Positions 1-11,514 of a stretch of 64,000 nt of DNA are shown here, one piece after another. The notes beneath the pieces are model-generated. The model worked only from the letters and a program-made list of their open reading frames with translations, had not been told where the DNA came from and did not search any database. Position 1 is the first letter of the stretch, and every line of letters begins with the position of its first letter. Position numbers and translations under genes: made by a program. The DNA comes from Isoetes taiwanensis (lineage: Eukaryota; Streptophyta; Lycopodiopsida; Isoetales; Isoetaceae): assembly GCA_021234155.1 (NCBI GenBank), contig JAJEKV010000011.1:2609294-2673293 (forward strand). The letters run 5' to 3'.

Positions 1-2100
1 TTTGACGTGCCACATGTCGGAGATATGATCGATAGGAGTACCTGACGAAGCCATCACCTAGTTGTTGAAGGCATATCTCCTCGTCGCAGTGCCTTTTGTA
101 AGTGCATCTCCATCTAATACACGTGTCATAGCGCATCACCCTATATTACCACAAGGTGGAATTATGGTCGTCGAGATGTTGCCTTCTTAGTTGGCTCGTT
201 GATGTCGGGGCGTTCCTCCTTCTATTGTTGAGGCCACTCGTGTCATAAGTTCGTCAAGTGCTGCCACTGCTACAAGAGGTAGTGTTGCGCCCTGCTGATG
301 TCCTGGTGCAGCGCTGACGATCTTGACATGACTGGTGTTGTCTCTTATTCTGACATTAGTTGGACGAGCGGTCTTCTTCTTGAGGGCACTTCTGGAAGTG
401 TTGGGAGTCGAAGGTTTGCTTGGCCTCTGGTCGTTCTCCCTCGTACATGCTCTTCCATTTTGATCTTGGGCTATAGTTGTGCTTCCTTGCTTCCTCCTTT
501 GGTAGATGAAGTGAAGGAGCTTCCTGATCTAAGCGCTAAATCCGTAAAACATGACTTTAAACTCATGTTTCTCCACTATATCTGTGAGCAGTCGAGATAT
601 ACAATAGACATATACGCATTTATATTGGGATTTTAATTCATCCACTTTTTCAAAACAACTACGAAGATCTACTTAAATGCTTATACTCCTTTAGGGTTTC
701 CCCTCCTCCTAAAGTGTTTGATTCTTCGGTTTTGCTGCATCTTCTTCGTTTTGGTTGACTCCGGGATTCCTTAAGATACTGCTACTATTGTTGAGCTTCA
801 TGTCTGATCCGAGCTCGTCACCCCAAGTTGCGAAGAGTGTTCGTCGATGTGATCCCTTGAAAAAGATGCTCCTCCTTAATGTGTATGTCCGTTGTTAGGA
901 ATGCGGTGACTGCTCAATGTCCCTACATGCAATGTGTCGTTGCAAGGTTGCCGATGTGCGGTGCCTTTGATCGCTTGAGTAGGATCACCTGGCTGTTGCA
1001 GTTGGGCATTCTTGAATGTCTTCGAAGCTCTGAGATCGTGGTCGGTAGGCAGGCAATGTCATTTCTCCACAGGTTGAATTTCCGAGTGCGACTCCTGTTG
1101 CTTGGGCTTTGCTTCATTCCGAGGTGTCTCTCCTGTGCCTGGAAGTGTGGTCATCTCCATTGCCCCTACCATGGCTCCTTCTGGTCGCCTTTGCATGATT
1201 TGTACTTGCTGGCTAGGTTGTCTCCTCCGTCACTTGGGTCTTATCCATTCGAGTCTCGCACTCCTTGGCTGACGTAGTAAAGTCATCCTTCCTTTGTTCT
1301 AGATGTTTCTGGGTCCGGAATTCTTGTTCGAGCGGAATATTCTCCTCCTTGATCTTGCTCCTAATGATGATAGAGGCCTTCAAGTCGGAGATGTTCCTTC
1401 CCTGTATGCATCTCCTCCCCCTCATGGTCTCCTACTTTTTGGAACTGATGAAAGTTCTCCTGCTGGTGCAAGGGAGCTGGAAGCTCGTCCGGGTCAGCCT
1501 TAGGTGCTTTGTGGTTGCCTAGCTTGGTTGCTCCTTTTGTTGACGTTGCATGACATTCGCTTGAGCTGCTGGGCTGCAAGGTCGTAGTTGTCTTCCCTCC
1601 GGTTTCTATACGCTCCTGTGTCGCCATGACTTCTCTCGTCGACGGAAGATTATGCCCTCTGGCCTTAACTCGTGATGCCAACGTGGCATTGCTGTCTAAC
1701 GTCTTCCTGCACCTGTATTTTGCTGCCTTGCGTTCTTCCATTTGAAACTCATGTATGTCGAGTTGGTGAAGGCGTCGAGATCCTCTTTCTGATGTGAGCT
1801 CGTGGACGTGGTAGCCGGGAGGTTGACATCTAGAAGAAATTCTTGATGCCGTTGGTTACCAATATTCTTCCCATTTGATGAAGATTGATGATAGGCCGGA
1901 GGTGTCCTGTTCTACTCGTTTGTCGATTGAGGTGTTTGTCGTTGTGCTTCCCTCTCTTGGATCTGCCTTTTGGGTCTCCTCTCCTTATCTGTCTGTACAT
2001 CGGCTGGGACCTTGATGTCTTCAAAAAGTTGCGCCTCTAGCTCGTCTGTGGCTCTGGTCCTATACTTCGAAAGCAACGCTCGTATATCCTAGAGTCTAAG
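1..2100. other. Degenerate repeat, possible retroelement gag remnant
   Basis: No intact gene is visible. On the minus strand, open stretches near 1361-1741 and 1830-2024 encode hydrophilic peptides rich in Lys, Arg, Glu, Gln, Ser and Thr. This is the kind of composition seen in degraded plant retrotransposon gag or spacer regions, but I find no zinc knuckle, protease, reverse transcriptase or integrase motif. Both strands are relatively GC-rich and broken by stops. The label is compositional only. Confidence 0.2.
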
Positions 2101-2680
2101 GGTCTACTTGAAGGGCTCTCCTACAACATTCTGGGCTCTATAAGCACGCAAGATGGCTCGAGCAGCATTACTGAAGACATATCTATAATCTACAAGTCTA
2201 TGGACATTAGGACATGTGGTCTGGCATGAAACGAGGTTTGTTTTGCAAAGCCCTCGTGGTGTTTGAGGTATACTCTAAGGTCCTAGCAAAGTTGGTTTGG
2301 GGGGGTCCAATCTCTACACATGGAGTGACTTGGGCAGCTCTAGGCTCTAGCTCCTTTCTAGGTATCCTGGCAATAGGGAGTGTCAATGTGGCGGCTATAA
2401 GCCAAACTCTATTAGAAGGACACAAAATTAGGTCAAGGTTTATGCCTTTGGCTCGAGCAGAGGTGATGTACAAACAGTTGGACTTGGGTTGCTATGCTGA
2501 GGTCTAGATGACTATAACAAAGGGGTGTTCTTGGGCACTTCTATCTAGGAGTAAGGCATCAGATTTGAGCCGAGAGCAATACTTGCGAGGTACTAATGGG
2601 ATATGCTTCTATTTACAGACAGACCACAGTTTGGAAAAACAATTCAAGGGTTTGAGCAATTTTGGTCATTTTTAGCTGAG
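2100..2680. other. No gene recognised
   Basis: Open frames at 2207-2507 exist on both strands over the same bases, which argues for chance. I see no domain, splice structure or repeat here. Confidence 0.4.
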
Positions 2681-2782
2681 GTTTGACTTTTCTAGCTGAG
2701 GACTGTCTAACGGTCCCATTGCAACAAATTTCAGGCGATTTGGAGCTCTGTAGCTCAAGTTATGGAGGTTCAAAGTTTGGAG

Positions 2783-2849
2783 GTCTCACACATTGCGCCC
2801 AGACCAATAATGAACTTTTCATTTTCTGTCCTGGCGCGACGTGTGAGAC
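2783..2849. repeat. Stem-loop, first of a pair (17-bp arms)
   Basis: Left arm 2783-2799 (GTCTCACACATTGCGCC) and right arm 2833-2849 (GGCGCGACGTGTGAGAC) are inverted complements except at two positions, with a 33-nt loop. Loop and arms are repeated almost exactly at 2996-3062. It could be a transposon terminus or structured RNA; no coding role is seen. Confidence 0.75.
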
Positions 2850-2995
2850 ACTGGCTCTAAATGGGTTAAACTTGTCCAATTTGGGTGATATAAGGGTCTA
2901 ATCCTGCTTATCTCGTCGAGTTAGACAGAATGGACCCCTTATTTGGTCGATTTGGAGCAGTTTTGGGCACTTTTGGGGCATGGTCTCACAGCAAG

Positions 2996-3062
2996 GTCTC
3001 ACACGTTGCGCCCAGACCGATAATGAACTTTTCATTTTCTGTCCTGGCGCGACGTGTGAGAC
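2996..3062. repeat. Stem-loop, second of a pair (17-bp arms)
   Basis: Left arm 2996-3012 and right arm 3046-3062 pair at 16 of 17 positions. The 67-nt unit is a near copy of 2783-2849, 213 bp away in the same orientation, differing only in arm and loop point changes. The sequence between the copies is not repeated. Confidence 0.8.
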
Positions 3063-3599
3063 ATCCTCTCAAATTGGTCTAGGATGTCTGTTTTGACTAA
3101 AACAAAAGCTAAAACTTACTAACTCAACTTAATTAAGTAAACTTTATACACTTATAATTTACTCTAAAACACTTTGTATTAAACAAAATTTTATCATTTA
3201 CGAAATTAGTAAGGCTCTCCTTTGATATGACTGGCTAAGTGCATATCTTTCTTCATTAGAGTTACTCCCTTGGCGTGTACTGTGCAGGCTGTTGAGTCTT
3301 CAAAAATGTCGGACCCGCTTCTGCTCTGCTACTTCTTGACCCTTGGCCTCCCGCTCTCGCTCTGCCCTCTCCTCTTCTTGTTTCCTTCGGCCTCCTTGGC
3401 CTCTGGCTGTTTCGCCTTGTCGAGGAAGTCGAGCGGTCTGTTTGGTGCACGTCATGTCGATCGGAGGCTTGGTGTCTATCAAGATGTCGTCTCTATCTAG
3501 CTTAAGGGTCTTGGTTCTAAGTCTAAGGCTTAGCCATTAATATTATCTAACATTATTAAAGCTTAAATCTAATTAAGAATTATAATTCAAACACAAACG

Positions 3600-3674
3600 A
3601 TGCCCGCCCTCAGTGGTTGGCACGGGGGGGTTCAACCCTGTGGGTGGGAGGTTCAATTCCCGCTACTGTGGGAA
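3600..3674 (+). repeat. tRNA-like Pol III promoter (SINE head)
   Basis: A box-A-like AGTGGTTGGCAC near 3612 is followed by a good B box, GGTTCAATTCC, at 3650-3660. The arms around them resemble a tRNA D arm and T arm, but no matching acceptor stem is apparent. A tRNA-derived SINE head is more likely than a working tRNA gene. Confidence 0.5.
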
Positions 3675-3841
3675 TTCTTTTAAGATGAGGTTTAAATAGA
3701 TTGGAAAGCTAATCTAGCTTAAAATTCGAATTATCAAGTTAATTTTTTGAATTTTATAACTTTTTAGCTCTTACTAATTCACTTTAACTGTTACTAGCTT
3801 AGCATACACTACAAAAATGAGAAAAAAAAAATTTCCACTTC

Positions 3842-5160
3842 TTGAGGTTTGAGAATCCTATCAAGTTAGTACTACTGGGAGCATGGCCAGTGCTTTGCTC
3901 TTGGTCTCCAAGAACATTGCTCGATACCCTTTGTGGCGTCCCCTACTCATATATGATTGCACTCACAGGTATACAAACAGGAGTTCATCCCCATACCCGG
4001 CTTCAAGCGTCTGGGGGCCCTCCCGTGTCTTTGCAACCTTGAGTTCGATTGGGAAGAATGAAGGGGTCATTTTACCTGTCTCCCCCCGGGGCCTTACCTA
4101 GCTGCGGAAGCGTAAACATACATGTCAGTAGTACATACATCAACATCACATGACCATCACGAAGGATGGTTCACCACATATCTGCATAGACAAAGATCAG
4201 CACATCACATAGGGAATCCTACCCAAGGCTCAGACACAGGGATGGACTGACAAGCTTGGGTCTCCAGAGTTCATTGCAGACAGAATCATGACAATGGATT
4301 TGGCTGGCATAAGAACATGGCATTGGGTTGTCCACTCCATCCGCCCCTCCTGTGCACACTTTGCAGAGTAGGTTGAAAAGTGTTGGGACCTGACTGTAGC
4401 CCGCCGGACGCATAACCGAGGGGGCTATATCCTGGGTTACATCTCCCCAGTTCCGATGGGGCAGGTAGGGATCTCTCCCTCCAGAGATCTACATGCTGAC
4501 TCAAGGTGACTAGAGGGCCACCTTTGCCCTTATTCATTTGAACCCACTGGAAGGTGAACCCCCCCCCGGGTGTCGAGCCTATGCCTTGCCCGCTTTCGGT
4601 GGCAAGCCATTAGACCTAGTCACAATGATCCCCGGTAGGCCTTACACACCAGAGGGATCGTTCAAGAGTCAGAACACGAACCTCCTTCTTATCCAGTCTG
4701 GCCCCTTCACCCACAACCAGGTGTGGTTCTTGTACACAGGCCGAATCTATAGTGTGCTAGAGAGGCTAATCTAGGAGCATCTACTACCAAGCTTTAGGTC
4801 TTTACCCCCCTTCCCAATACAAGGAGTTCATAGAGATACATCATCCACATACATCATAAGAGAACTAAAGAACAAGATCTAATCTATATCATAGAGTTAG
4901 GTTAATTAGTTAGAGTCTGGTATCTAGAGATCTAGAAGGCTGCTATGGGCAATTAAATAGGCTAAACCTACTGATTCTATGGCTAAAAGAGGGTTTAGGC
5001 TATTGAATTGATCCAATACCGATCCTTGAGTTGCTCCTCCCGTCTCCGAAGTTCGACCATCCTGGCTGAAATGCTCGAACCAAGGGAAACTAATGGTGCA
5101 ATTCTTTTCGGCAGAAGTGCGGGATGCGGTTTTGGCTCTTGAGGCAGCCAAAACAGAGCT
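3842..5160 (-). other. LTR-like or repeat sequence without a gene
   Basis: This stretch has only short overlapping open frames on both strands. Its GC-rich, stop-containing text and the minus-strand TATA-like site just beyond it suggest the transcribed part of a retroelement LTR or untranslated leader read on the minus strand. I could not find both ends or a TG...CA pair, so the element is not delimited. Confidence 0.25.
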
Positions 5161-5203
5161 CTAAAACCCTAGAAACGAAAATGGGCAAGTTAGGGCTCTC
5201 CAC

Positions 5204-5211
5204 CTTAAATA
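5204..5211 (-). promoter_or_regulatory. TATA-box-like element, minus strand
   Basis: The minus strand reads TATTTAAG. It is followed about 30 nt later by a run suited to a leader (GAGAGCCCTAACTTGCCC). Upstream on that strand lies the ATGTGCACAT repeat cluster. This is consistent with a U3/R promoter of a degraded LTR. Confidence 0.3.
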
Positions 5212-5264
5212 GACAAGGGGTTGGGCTAGGGTTTCCAATTATCCCCTTTAGGCATGTGGGATAA

Positions 5265-5475
5265 TTGGGAATGGGCCCACTTGCCTTTAATGGCTAGGTG
5301 GCAAAATGTGCCCACATGGAAAGGTGTGCCCACATTAATGTGCATATTGGTAAATGTGCACATTAATTGCACACTTGGGTATGGCCCACTTGGCATAAAG
5401 TGTCCACATGGGAAAATGTGCACCTAGATAAATGTGCACATGGTTAAATGTGCACATTAATAAATGCACACTCCT
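5265..5475. repeat. Degenerate ATGTGCACAT short-repeat cluster
   Basis: About ten variants of the palindrome-like words AATGTGCACATT, ATGTGCCCACAT and GTGTCCACATG recur every 15-40 bp. They sit directly upstream, on the minus strand, of the TATA-like site at 5204-5211, as U3 enhancer repeats often do. Confidence 0.55.
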
Positions 5476-5743
5476 TGCAAGTTGCCCCCTAGGGGCTACC
5501 CACCTGGCTACACGTCGGCGTACACGTCAGTCGGGGTGGCGTGTGCTGGCGTGAGCAAAGATAAAGATATATCCCCGGGACCGTATACTGTGCTGGAACG
5601 TCACATTATATCTTTTTATAAACCCCGTGGACAATTTCTCTATAAAAAGAGTGCAAATGAAAAAGAGTTATACGATGATGATCCCCAACGTGGTAGAACT
5701 TAAAAGTCTATACGTGTCCTCCACTTTGGCTGCTGCAAGGCGG

Positions 5744-6541
5744 TGATATGGCACTAGCTTGGGGGCATGGCTCAGAGAAGGATTTGCAGAAACAAACACA
5801 GAGGCAAGGGTCTTTTATTAACTTTGATTGTATAGCCTTAGGCGTTTTAAATTACAACTTTTAACAAAGGAACCATTGAAATAATTAATATATTGAAAAG
5901 CTAAGTGTTGCTGCTACAAGTTGTAATGACCAGCAGCAGATGGAATTAGTGGAACCGAAATAACCGCCTAAGTAAACAAACAACGGACTATGTAAATGAA
6001 CGAAAATAAAAACAGACCCTCTTTGTTATAATAGAAAAAAAGGCCGGAATGAATCCGGAACTGACTCCTGAACTAGCAGAACAACCGGAATTAGCTCCTG
6101 GGGCCATCGTAGCAGACCGAATTGCTGAAAAAGGCTGTCGGATTTAGCTTAAAATGAAAAGGTAAATCCAGATATAGCTTACAAAAGCCTTTTAGAATAG
6201 CATAAAAGTGGCTGATCCTTGTAATTGAGGGAGCCTAAGTGTCCGGGTATGAGATAGAAGTCTGCAATGCATACTAGATCTTTTGATAATTTGTGTTGAA
6301 TTAAGTGTTTCCCTTAGCTCTAGAAAATTCCAGAGAATCCCAGAGAGGCTATCCAGCTGGTTAGCAGACTCTCAGAATTAGGAGGAATTTGAGCTTAAAC
6401 TTGCCGTGTTTGCAAATCAGAGCCCGGTTGGGTGGATAAGTAGTGCCAGAAGAGCTTGATCTGGAGTTCCAGGTTGATTGGATTAACCGTGTTTGTTAGT
6501 TTTGCAGATGGATTTGCAGATAGAAAAGACCGTTTGTATCA
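5744..6541. mobile_element. Solo LTR, 798 bp, TSD GGCGG
   Basis: The insert begins TGATATGG and ends TTGTATCA, so it has TG...CA ends with a 5-bp terminal inverted repeat (TGATA/TATCA). The 5 bases on each side are identical: GGCGG at 5739-5743 and at 6542-6546. Excision rejoins the phrase AAGGCGG-TGGGATAAACTAG found in the sister array units. No coding sequence lies inside. This is what recombination between the LTRs of a retrotransposon leaves behind; superfamily cannot be told from the LTR alone. Confidence 0.9.
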
Positions 6542-7167
6542 GGCGGTGGGATAAACTAGCTAGTCTGTACAAGATTAGTCTAGTATGGACCTTAAACAAA
6601 GGAATAAAAAAACAATGGGACTATGGTAGGTGGCACTAGGATGGTGAGGCTAAAAAGCCATGCCCCTAGAGTTGCCCCTAGGACCTAGACTTCCTAAGGC
6701 GGGATTAAATCCTGCCTACAAAGTGTGCATGTAAGGCAAAAGTTTTGTCCAACGGATGTGTGGTGAGATGTTATAGGCCTAGTAATGCCAAAATAAATGT
6801 GCATTTGGTCATGGGTTCAAACCTTACCAATATATGTTTATCTTTGGGAGTTGGTTACTGGGGTTATACGATGATGATCCCCGACATGGTAGAACTTAAA
6901 AGCCTATATGTGTCCTCACTTTGGCTGTCGCAAGGCGGTGGGATAAACTAGCTAGTTTGTACAAGATTAGTCTAGTATGGACCTTAAACAAAGGAATAAA
7001 AAAACAATGGGACTATGGTAGGTGGCACTAGGATGGTGAGGCTAAAAAGCCATGCCCCTAGAGTTGCCCCTAGGACCTAGACTTCCTAAGGCGTGCCTAC
7101 AAAGTGTGCATGTAAGGCAAAAGTTTTGCCCAACGGATGTGTGGTGAGTTGCTAGGCCAGATGTGGT

Positions 7168-8949
7168 GTGGCTGAGATGGTAACAAGGAAAGCAATACAA
7201 ATGCAAATTGAGGGAGATATAAAGAGCCTTCAGCTACCAGATAATAAAGGTCCCTTCACTATGATGCAATATGCAGACGATACTTTTGTATTTTTGGATA
7301 AAGAAGATAAGAGTCTGGAAAACTTTCTGTCAACTATGGATGATTTTGGTGATGCTGCAGGAGTCAGACTAAACAAAAACAAGAGTGCCATAATTTATGA
7401 CTCACAAGATACAATGCTACAAGGGATCAAAGTGTTGAGCTCCAATTCTGCCACAACTATCCTGGGAATTCCTTTGTCAATTAATAGTTCCTTGCAGGGG
7501 ATATGGGAACCCATTGTGACCAGAATAAAGAAGAAGTTGTCCATGTATACCTCCTCATTATCTCTGGCAGGAAGAATTGAAATTGAAAATTCTGTAATTA
7601 GTAGCACACATGTGTACTTTTCGTCTGCTATTGTTGGAGATAAAAACTCTTACAATAAAATGGAGGCAGCAATAAGGAAATTTATATGGCAAGGCTCTCA
7701 CAAGGTGGCATGGGCAGACCTAATTAAATCTAAAAAAGATGGAGGTATGGGCTGTAAGGACATGTTCATTCAAGCTCAGGCACTAGCAGCTAAAATGATA
7801 TGGAAAGCAATTTATGTCACAAAGCCATCTCCTGCTTTACAATTGGTGAAATATTGGATTCAGGAATCTTTCCCTGTAGGAAGCCATACTCTAAAACATC
7901 AACTTCCAGACTCGGCTTTCTTCCAATTGTCCCCTTGCCCAGGTACTTCTAACATTCTCAAAAGGATGCTGCAGGCTTGGAACAATGCAGCTTTGTGCTA
8001 TAGACCTCCTAATATTGATGCTACATGTAAAGAGGTGAATTTCTTTTGGCACCCTGATTTTGCACCAGAAAATATAGGGTGTCTTGCTTTGAAACACCCA
8101 CAGAAGTATATGCAGTGGCATAAGAATGGAATTAAAACATTTGAGGATCTCAGAATACAGGATAGATGGATGTCTTGGGAGGAATTTGCAGAGAGGACAA
8201 AAGCATCTGAACTAGACAAAGAAATTTTCAGGGCTGTTATGAGCAGGATAGAAGGATATGATGAGTTTAGTAACAACTCAGGTACATGGCATTTGAACAA
8301 TAAGGAATGGTATTCGGTTAGAGAAATTTACAAAGCTCTGGTGCCAAATAAACCATCCAAGGCAGGTTCCCTATGGCAGTGTAATGAAGACAAACTTGCA
8401 GATATATGTGCTCAAGGATGGTCAAGTTATGTTGCAAATAAAATCAAACCCTTTAGGTGGTTGGCAGTACACCAGAGTTTGCAAACAAATCAAAAAAGAG
8501 CAAAATTTGATAGGTCTGTTTCAGGTTTATGCCCTCAGTGTGGACAGCTGGAAACTTCAAATCATGTCTTCACATGTTCATGGTTAACTGAATTTTGGAG
8601 TTGGTCTGCCCAGATTAATAAAGGAGCCCCTACTGATCAAAATCTGCTTAGTTTTTTGGATACCAATGATAGACTGGAGAGTACCACAAGAACTTTGAGC
8701 TGCTGGATTGTCTGGCGACACAGAAACAGGGTTGTGATTGATAAACAAACTCCTTCCATCATATGGCTTAAAAGAGCTTTTGTAGACATTATCCAAATAA
8801 CTGCCATAGCTCACAGAATGCTCAAAGGAAAGAAATATGATTCAGCTTGGAACTCTCTAGGGAAATTCTATGGCTTATATGATTTCTTTCTAACTAATCT
8901 AACAATTTCAGATGATGTACTGCACAGATGCACAGAGGAGACTCAATAG
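7168..8949 (+). pseudogene. LINE ORF2 C-terminal part (RT and zf-RVT)
   Basis: This is a fragment of the reverse transcriptase of a plant L1 LINE, which copies its own RNA at nicked DNA. The first residues lead directly into the catalytic YADD box (about residue 36), so the endonuclease and the first RT motifs were lost by 5' truncation. The RT thumb/connection region follows, with the typical LGIP and LSLAGR motifs (near residues 99 and 127). Near residues 455-475 a CPQC...H...C cluster (C-x2-C-x7-H-x3-C) matches the zf-RVT zinc finger at the end of plant LINE ORF2. The frame stays open for 593 codons with no RNase H domain that I recognise. The methionine at 7168 is merely the first in frame; the frame is already open from the truncation point. 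Confidence 0.93.
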
Positions 8950-9277
8950 AGTTGGGAGTATGGACCGAGCAATGGGAGTGGCTGAAGATTCAGAGGATGA
9001 AGATACCCAATTGTCTCAAGAAGAACTGGAGGAAAGGGTGATCCAGCTCAAGCAGGCGGTTATACATGCTAAGGCCATTAAGAAAGTGCTGAAACGGGCT
9101 GAAGTGTGGAGGTATAACAGTCTTAAGCCCTACTTCACCTCTCTGTATCATAAGTGGCAGCAGAAAAGAGAGGCCAACGTGTTGCTGCTCCTTGATTTTA
9201 CAAATTTCATTTGTGTAGGTAATTGGACACTCTCCTTACAATCCTTGGAAACTGGAGAGTTGACGATATTACAATAG
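8912..9277 (+). CDS. Small overlapping ORF in LINE 3' region
   Basis: A 121-codon frame overlaps the last 38 bases of the LINE ORF2 in another frame. The product has an acidic patch (residues ~25-35) followed by a Leu/Lys/Glu-rich stretch (SQEELEERVIQLKQAV) that would form a coiled coil. It is either a frameshifted extension of ORF2 or a chance frame in the 3' UTR. I do not recognise a family. Confidence 0.25.
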   Translation: MMYCTDAQRRLNRVGSMDRAMGVAEDSEDEDTQLSQEELEERVIQLKQAVIHAKAIKKVLKRAEVWRYNSLKPYFTSLYHKWQQKREANVLLLLDFTNFICVGNWTLSLQSLETGELTILQ

Positions 9278-11190
9278 AGGATTTACTGGATGAAGTCTGA
9301 AGTGGGAAACAGAACCAAAGGAAACTTTCAGATGCAAAAACGCTATATTATTTTGGTTAAACAGTTTATTAGTATTGCTGTATTACTATGGTACATGGAT
9401 CCCTTCTATAAGGACCAGGTAACACATTTTGGCATCATGTATCCTTTGCATGAGGATCATGATTTTTGGCTGAATAGTATCATGCAACTATTAGGTATGT
9501 CTGTAGTGATATACCATCTGATGTATCTTTCTTAGATGAAATATAAAAACAACCTTGCCCTCAAAAAAAAAAAAAAAAAAAAAGTTGCTAGGCCTAGTAA
9601 TGCCAAAATTAATGTGCATTTGGTCATGGGTTCAAACTTTACCAATGTACGTTTATCTTTGGGACTTGGTTACTGGGGTTATACGATGATGATCCCCGAC
9701 GTGGTAGAACATAAAAGCCTATACGTGTCCTCCACTTTGGCTACCGCGAGGCGGTGGGATAAACTAGCCAGTCTGTACAAGATTAGTCTAGTATGGACCT
9801 TAAACAAAGGAATAAAAAAACAATGGGACTATGGTAGGTGGCACTAGGATGGTGAGGCTAAAAAGCCATGCCCCTAGTGTTGCCCCTAGGACCTAGACTT
9901 CCTAAGGCGGGATTAAATCCTGCCTACAAAGTGTGCATGTAAGGCAAAAGTTTTGCCCAAGGGATGTGTGGTGAGTTGGTATAGGCCTAGTAATGCCAAA
10001 ATAAATGTGCATTTGGTCATGGGCTCAAACCTTACCAATGTATGTTTATCTTTGGGAGTTGGTTACTGGGGTTATACGATGATGATCCCCGACGTGGTAG
10101 AATTTAAAAGCCTATACGTATCCTCCACTTTGGCTGCCTGTACAAGATTAGTCTAGTATGGACCTTAAAGAAAGGAATAAAAAAACAATGGGACTATGGT
10201 AGGTGGCACTAGGATGGTGAGGCTAAAAAGCCATGCCCCTAGTTGCCCCTAGGACCTAGACTTCCTAAGGCGGGATTAAATCCTGCCTACAAAGTGTGCA
10301 TATAAGGCAAAAGTTTTGCCCAACGGATGTGTGGTGAGTTGGTATAGGCCTAGTAATGCTAAAATAAATGTGCATTTGGTCATGGGTTCAAACCTTACCA
10401 ATGTATGTTTATTTTTGGGAGTTTTTCTTGGGGTTATAATGATGATGATCCCCTGTGGTAGAACTTAAAAGCCTATACGTGTCCTCCACTTTGGCTGCCG
10501 CAAGGCGGTGGGATAAACTAGCTAGTCTGTACAAGATTAGTCTAGTATGGACCTTAAACAAAGGAATAAAAAAACAATGGGACTATGGTAGGTGGCACTA
10601 GGATGGTGAGGCTAAAAAGCCATGCCCCTAGGACCTAGACTTCCTAAGGCGGGATTAAATCCTGCCTACAAAGTGTGCATGTAAGGCAAAAGTTTTGCCC
10701 AACGGATGTGTGGTGAGTTGGTATAGGCCTAGTAATGCTAAAATAAATGTGCATTTGGTCATGGGTTCAAACCTTACCAATGTATGTTTATCTTTGGGAG
10801 TTAGTTACTGGGGTTATACGATGATGATCCCCGACGTCGTAGAACTTAAAAGCCTATACGTGTCCTCCACTTTGGCTGCCGCAAGGCGGTGGGATAAACT
10901 AGCTAGTCTGTACAAGATTAGTCTAGTATGGACCTTAAACAAGGAGGTGGCTCATCTTGAGCCTGTGCTTCTCCGATGACCTAATGCTGCAAATCAGGTG
11001 GAGCAGTTATTAAGTGTTAGAAAAACAGCTATGGAAAATAAGACGGTCATGCTAATAAATCCTGTCCTAGGATTTCAAACAGGCTAGTTTTTTAATTGTT
11101 CACTGAGGAAGTAAGAGATTTAATCTAATCATCACAAGAAATGGTGCTGGACTTTAACATGGTGCTTGATTGGCTTAATTTGATGCAAAC

Positions 11191-11478
11191 TTGTGTTCAA
11201 TGATACGTCAAATTCATGGGAAGTGGACATTTCTTATTCAGATTGCGATGGCCCAATCAGCATATAAGGCTTTGCTAAAAGCTCTTTGTAGAAACATCAG
11301 TACGGATCGCAAGAAGTCTCATTTCAAGGAGTTTGTTGCTGCAGAGTTCAGAAGCCATGCACGAATTACAGATGAAGTTGTGATTAAGAAGAAGCTCGAT
11401 CTGGCTCGAGATTATGCCTCCCTTGCAATAGGCGTACACAATCACAAGGCCGGTGCTAAGGCCTTTTTCTCTTGCTAG
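11191..11478 (+). pseudogene. LYR-motif mitochondrial protein, exon fragment
   Basis: From the probable start ATG at 11248 the peptide reads MAQSAYKALLKAL, then a region with HFKEFVAAEFR and KLDLARDYASL and ends the resemblance at VHNHK (to 11448). This matches small plant LYR-domain proteins of the FMC1/Complex1_LYR kind, which help assemble mitochondrial respiratory or ATP-synthase complexes. The AYKALL motif is the LYR-like part. The family normally continues with a conserved ELLxSYNI block after HxHK. Here it is replaced by unrelated residues and a stop, and I do not find the next exon in the following kilobase. It is a first-exon fragment, a truncated copy, or a gene whose second exon lies far away. 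The upstream methionine at 11191 looks spurious. Confidence 0.6.
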
Positions 11479-11514
11479 TTACTTATGCATATCAAGCCCT
11501 CTGATTCAAGCTTT

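Larger units (their letters stand above)
7159..9582 (+). mobile_element. 5'-truncated L1-type LINE, 12-bp TSD
   Basis: The element starts inside the reverse transcriptase domain and ends in a ~21-nt poly(A) at 9563-9583. The 12-bp word AGTTGCTAGGCC occurs immediately before it (7147-7158) and immediately after the poly(A) (9583-9594, its first A shared with the tail). This is the signature of target-primed reverse transcription. It interrupts a unit of the tandem array. The open reading frame is intact to its stop, which suggests a fairly recent insertion. Confidence 0.95.
5667..10942 (+). repeat. Tandem array of a ~360-395 bp unit
   Basis: The phrase TTATACGATGATGATCCCC marks successive units near 5667, 6863, 9678, 10072, 10433 (one indel) and 10813. 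Removing the solo LTR (5744-6541) and the LINE (7159-9582), together with their duplicated target sites, gives spacings of about 393, 379, 394, 361 and 380 bp. Each unit carries an A-box-like TGGTGAGTTGG and a B-box-like GGGTTCAAACC about 40 bp apart (for example 10711-10721 and 10763-10773), so it may derive from a tRNA-type SINE. Each unit also opens a ~70-100 codon frame; shared framing in a repeat is not evidence of a gene. Confidence 0.9.

Noticed and set aside
3598-3674. Functional tRNA gene
   Set aside because: A and B boxes are present but no acceptor stem pairing or anticodon arm can be built; SINE head is the better call.
3842-5160. Complete LTR retrotransposon
   Set aside because: No protease, RT, RNase H or integrase motif and no second LTR; only an LTR-like promoter feature can be argued.
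9953-10979. Repeated ~67-95 codon frames (MPNGCVVSWYRPSNAK...) in the tandem array
   Set aside because: They recur because the DNA unit recurs; their ends vary with indels and no start context, domain or codon bias supports a gene.
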